A DNA stretch of 64,000 bases from Blastomyces gilchristii SLH14081 (Eukaryota > Ascomycota > Eurotiomycetes > Onygenales > Ajellomycetaceae), in NCBI RefSeq assembly GCF_000003855.2, contig NW_003101680.1, positions 1,002,976-1,066,975 of the forward strand, written 5' to 3'. The notes beneath the pieces were generated by a model, which was not told where the DNA came from, searched no databases, and saw only the letters and a program-made list of their open reading frames with translations. Positions 60,972-64,000 of this stretch are shown here, in pieces; within the stretch, counting starts at the first letter, position 1; each line of letters starts with the position of its first letter. Both the position numbers and the translations under genes were made by a program.

Positions 60972-62359
60972 GTATATACATACAAATTTTCTTTCGATGT
61001 CTTACATTTTTGGTTACGGTTGTCCTAGTTTCCCTTACGCTCTTATTTGAATATGCGTTCTAAACTTTTCGATATAGACCAGTTGATGCACCACCTCATT
61101 GTCTAGAGGGTGCGAATTTCACACTCCATGTATTTTTAGACGAACATGTATTATAATCGCATCTCTCTTGATTTACATCCCCACTGAGCCAGTTTCAAGC
61201 GTCTAGCCAAAAATTTCGCTCTATTACTAACCTACTTCCACGTCTCCCTTTTCATCTCTTGGGCCGCTGCTGATATGGTTTCTTCAACATATTCATTCTG
61301 AACGGACTAACATGAGACAACCAACGCGCTGCTCCAGAACAGAGCAATCATACGTCTGCCAACCTTTCATCCCCATGGTCGGCAGATCACAAGTCTCTCC
61401 GACGGCCACCCACCGCCCTCGCAGGCAGTGGCTGGTCCACGAGAAAAAGCGCAATATCAATAAAAGAGAGAGCAGTAAGGAGGAGCTCGGGGGGAAATGA
61501 AAGAAGGGAAAACCCCGCCTACCGAAGAGGGGATGGCCCACATTATCGAACCCCCTATATCTCCTACTTGCAAGGGAGTGGGGAGGGGATATGATGTTTT
61601 CTGGTATGATTCCGAACCAGTCTATCAGCTGACTTGCTCCTAATGCATGAGGGGTGTTCTTTGCCTATTCCGCAGCATTTGCCTTTTTGCTGGAAACCCC
61701 TCGATTCGCCGATGGTGTTTTCATGGAGAGGTTTTGTGCTATTGGAGTGAGGTTCAGTTCTCCTCACTTGCTGATGGGCTTGTCAATTGGTAGGGTGGTT
61801 TGGGTTGTTTCGGAATTTCGTATCTCTTTACTTTTTCCTTTGCTGTGGGGTTTAGAGGGATCCGCTTGGTGATGTGGATTATACCCCCTTTGGGTGGGAG
61901 TTTTCTTCATCTTTTGTTTTTACTGGGCTCTTCCTTGCTTCTCTGTTACCCTTTTGTCTCCATCTCATTTCAGAACTGCTCTTTTTCCTCAAGTTTAATG
62001 GAGGGCGGACTAGGGATGCGAGAACATTTACTTTTCTAGTCGGTTTTCAGTTGACCTTCCTCAATGCGCCCTGTAGTTTATTATTCCAAGCTTTGATATT
62101 GAAATGAACTCAAGCCTCATTTGCCGCATTTGCTTGCATTCATATCATTCGAGGCCTATTTGGCTTCACCTCTCCTCTCCATATCGCGTCCTCCCGTAGC
62201 AGGTCACCCACCTTCGCTTTATTTTCCAAGCCGCTCTTCTAAAGTCACCTTCAACGCCCACCTTCAAAAACTTCCAGCTCTCTCGAATACATACCTTGCG
62301 ACGAATCCTGTGTAAGAATTAAGGATTGTAATAAGATACCCACACTTCAAGCAAACACA
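60972..62359. other. intergenic between convergent CYM1 and methyltransferase genes
   Basis: No conserved coding sequence. 61640-62110 is T-rich with long hydrophobic-looking open frames (Phe/Leu/Ser). Their composition follows from the T-richness and does not indicate a gene. Confidence 0.5.
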
Positions 62360-63366
62360 TTACTTCCTCACGGCAACGCCTCGAAGACGAACATATCCCA
62401 ACCACTTGCTACCATCCTCTTCCCTTGTGATGACCGTTTCAAGTAACTGACAGACCTCCTCAACAGCAGCCTCGCGGCGGTCCGCATCCACAATATCCAG
62501 CATCTGGGATCCCATCAGGCGCACCCACCCGGCAATACCGCCGTCTACGTCAGTGGTAAGCTTAGTGGGCCGATATTCGACTTCCAGCTTCTCAATATGA
62601 AATCCAATCTTCTCCAAGGTCGCTCTCATCCAGGATTCAGACGGAAAGAACCACGGGTTTGCGGCGCGCGCTTGCTGGATCGTAGTTCCCTGATGGGTCA
62701 CCGCGGCAAGCAGCGCGGTGTTGGCTTCAGGCACATTCCCATGGCCCCCCATTTCGAATACAAAGGTCCCATTTGGTTTGAGGCAGGAGTATATTGTTTC
62801 CAGCACGCCCACCCTTGTGGATGCATCTCTCAGGATCCAGTGAAGTGCGGCATTAGAAACCCTGTTGAGTTGTTTATCAGTTTTTAACGGTCTTTAACCA
62901 CTCAATGGGCGATGGGTGTACTAAGAGCAAAAAATACAGTTCTTACACTTTATCCCATGCCCTCTCGACAATATCCAGCTCCCGGTCCAAATACCTACAA
63001 TCCACAACTCGAAATTCGGCCTTGGGGCTGCCATAATCCGCTTTGGCAGAGCTAATCATGGAAGCGGATGCGTCGATGCCCAGCACCGATCCCACATGTG
63101 GAATGAAACTGCCGGTGAACTTCCCATCTCCACATCCAATATCCAGCACCCGGTCTGTTGGCTGTGGGTTAAGATATTGCAACACCTTCTGTGTGAGCTT
63201 TGGGACAAAGGCAGCCGAAGTGTGATATGCCTGATTGGGGGGTTAAAAAATGATTATTTCTTCCCAAATTGTTAAGCTATAACAGATGAATACTGCTATC
63301 AAGAAGACGTACCTCTTCCGACCAGTGATCTTTCTGCGGCCCAGAAACTTCCTGCGTTGGTACCAT
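62360..63366 (-). CDS. class I SAM-dependent methyltransferase (type 11)
   Basis: Three exons, 63366-63313, 63230-62947 and 62861-62360, join in frame to 279 aa. The Rossmann SAM-binding site is visible: motif I DRVLDIGCGDGKFTGSF near residues 45-60, then VLGIDASASMISSAK with the acidic ribose ligand, then FRVVDCRYLD. After the second intron come VVSNAALHWILRD and GVLETIYSCLKPNGTFVFEMG, the usual motifs before and at the beta-5 turn. SNAALHW resembles trans-aconitate methyltransferase and related small-molecule enzymes, and PWFFPSESWMRATLEKIGF is a frequent companion. The substrate is unknown. No neighbour suggests a secondary-metabolite cluster. The start at 63366 is the first ATG of exon 1, giving the hydrophilic opening MVPTQEVSGPQKDHWSEE. 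Confidence 0.85.
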
Positions 63367-64000
63367 CTCTCAATATCTTTTCTTGAAATGATTCTCTTCC
63401 TCTTGGTGCGCAGTTAGTTGCAAGATTCTAGGAGAAACAGGATCTACCAGTCTTTTTTCCGCTGCTAGCTCCTGTAGGCCTTATTTTTTATTTTTGTTTA
63501 TTATATTTCTTTTAGCTGCATCTTTAACGAACCCGGGGTGTATGATTCCTTTATATTTACGTCTTTGAAGATTGCATAAGTCATCCTTCTGTCCAGAATA
63601 GCCGATATCGGATGCGGAGTTGGGGAGTTGCTTATTAAGCCAGAACAATAGTTATCCGTCGTTTTCCTGCCCCATCCTCTAGTTATATACAACTCGGCAT
63701 CTATAAGCCTGTTAACGGGTTGCTGGGCTCGCTGTGCTTTGATGAGATACTGTGGAGAAGTATATTTCAAATCTTACCCGGCGTGGAGGGCTATGTAAAC
63801 AGGAGAGGACCAACACTGGACCGGAATCGGAGTCTAGTTATTCTATGATTCTCACGCGGAGAAGAGTATTGGGGGGGTGTGGGTGTAAACTTGGACAGTA
63901 TACAAAACCGACTCCGGCTATTTCAAGGCTTGTTCAGCGCTGGTAGGCAGTTAAAGTGAGCTTGACGGCTTAGTAGAAATTTGATTCTCCCGAGATGGTT
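63367..64000. other. upstream region of the methyltransferase gene, to window end
   Basis: No coding sequence was recognised in the last 630 bases. A G-rich run lies at 63869-63890. Confidence 0.5.

Noticed and set aside
61640..62110. Overlapping hydrophobic open frames that look like membrane proteins.
   Set aside because: The sequence is T-rich, so Phe/Leu-rich frames are expected. There is no family motif and several frames overlap.

Overview
This window is nuclear DNA of a filamentous ascomycete. Genes carry many short introns (about 45-180 nt) with GT(A/G)NGT donors, CTAAC-type branch points and (C/T)AG acceptors. Intergenic spaces run from 0.3 to 2 kb, and the recognisable proteins are typical of Pezizomycotina. 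The gene content and a lineage-expanded kinase-like family suggest Eurotiomycetes, perhaps Onygenales; the genus cannot be fixed from sequence alone. About 24 protein-coding loci are supported, nearly all housekeeping. For spliced genes I checked exon junctions for frame and give them in the entries.

Layout: 1-439 is the 3' end of a Gly/Pro-rich protein, possibly Sm-B. MPC1, a mitochondrial pyruvate carrier subunit, follows at 1260-2213. An AVT3-like vacuolar amino acid transporter (3258-5550, minus) is divergent from a VHC1-like cation-chloride cotransporter (6489-10599, plus), whose 3' side carries a long TTTC microsatellite. A seven-exon STL1-like sugar porter lies at 12457-14504.

From 14.5 to 26.8 kb the window is gene-poor and accessory-like. 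It holds a fragmented F-box-type gene (15643-17491), a miniature LTR-type element (17964-18371), a DUF2306 membrane protein (20013-20974, minus) and a Zn2Cys6 regulator (22956-24642). Housekeeping genes then resume: mevalonate kinase, prenyltransferase alpha subunit, serine/threonine dehydratase, mitochondrial methionyl-tRNA synthetase, Mtr2-like export factor, a small intron-rich membrane protein at 38535-39113, RPL38 and a NAT9-type acetyltransferase.

A broken nuclease-like/kinase-like fusion gene (42855-45197) sits beside an AT-rich block. The remainder holds the POL31 DNA polymerase delta subunit, a small two-helix membrane protein, a phospholipase D-like protein, nitronate monooxygenase, taxilin divergent from the CYM1 presequence protease, and a class I methyltransferase.

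The genes do not form one pathway or cluster. Four products are mitochondrial or predicted so (MPC1, MSM1, CYM1 and perhaps the small membrane protein), and ERG12 and RAM2 both belong to isoprenoid metabolism, but this looks like ordinary mixed gene order. The strongest candidates for something undescribed are the 82-bp-LTR miniature element, the fused nuclease/kinase gene with two TGA codons, and the five-exon small protein with a probable 13-nt micro-exon.
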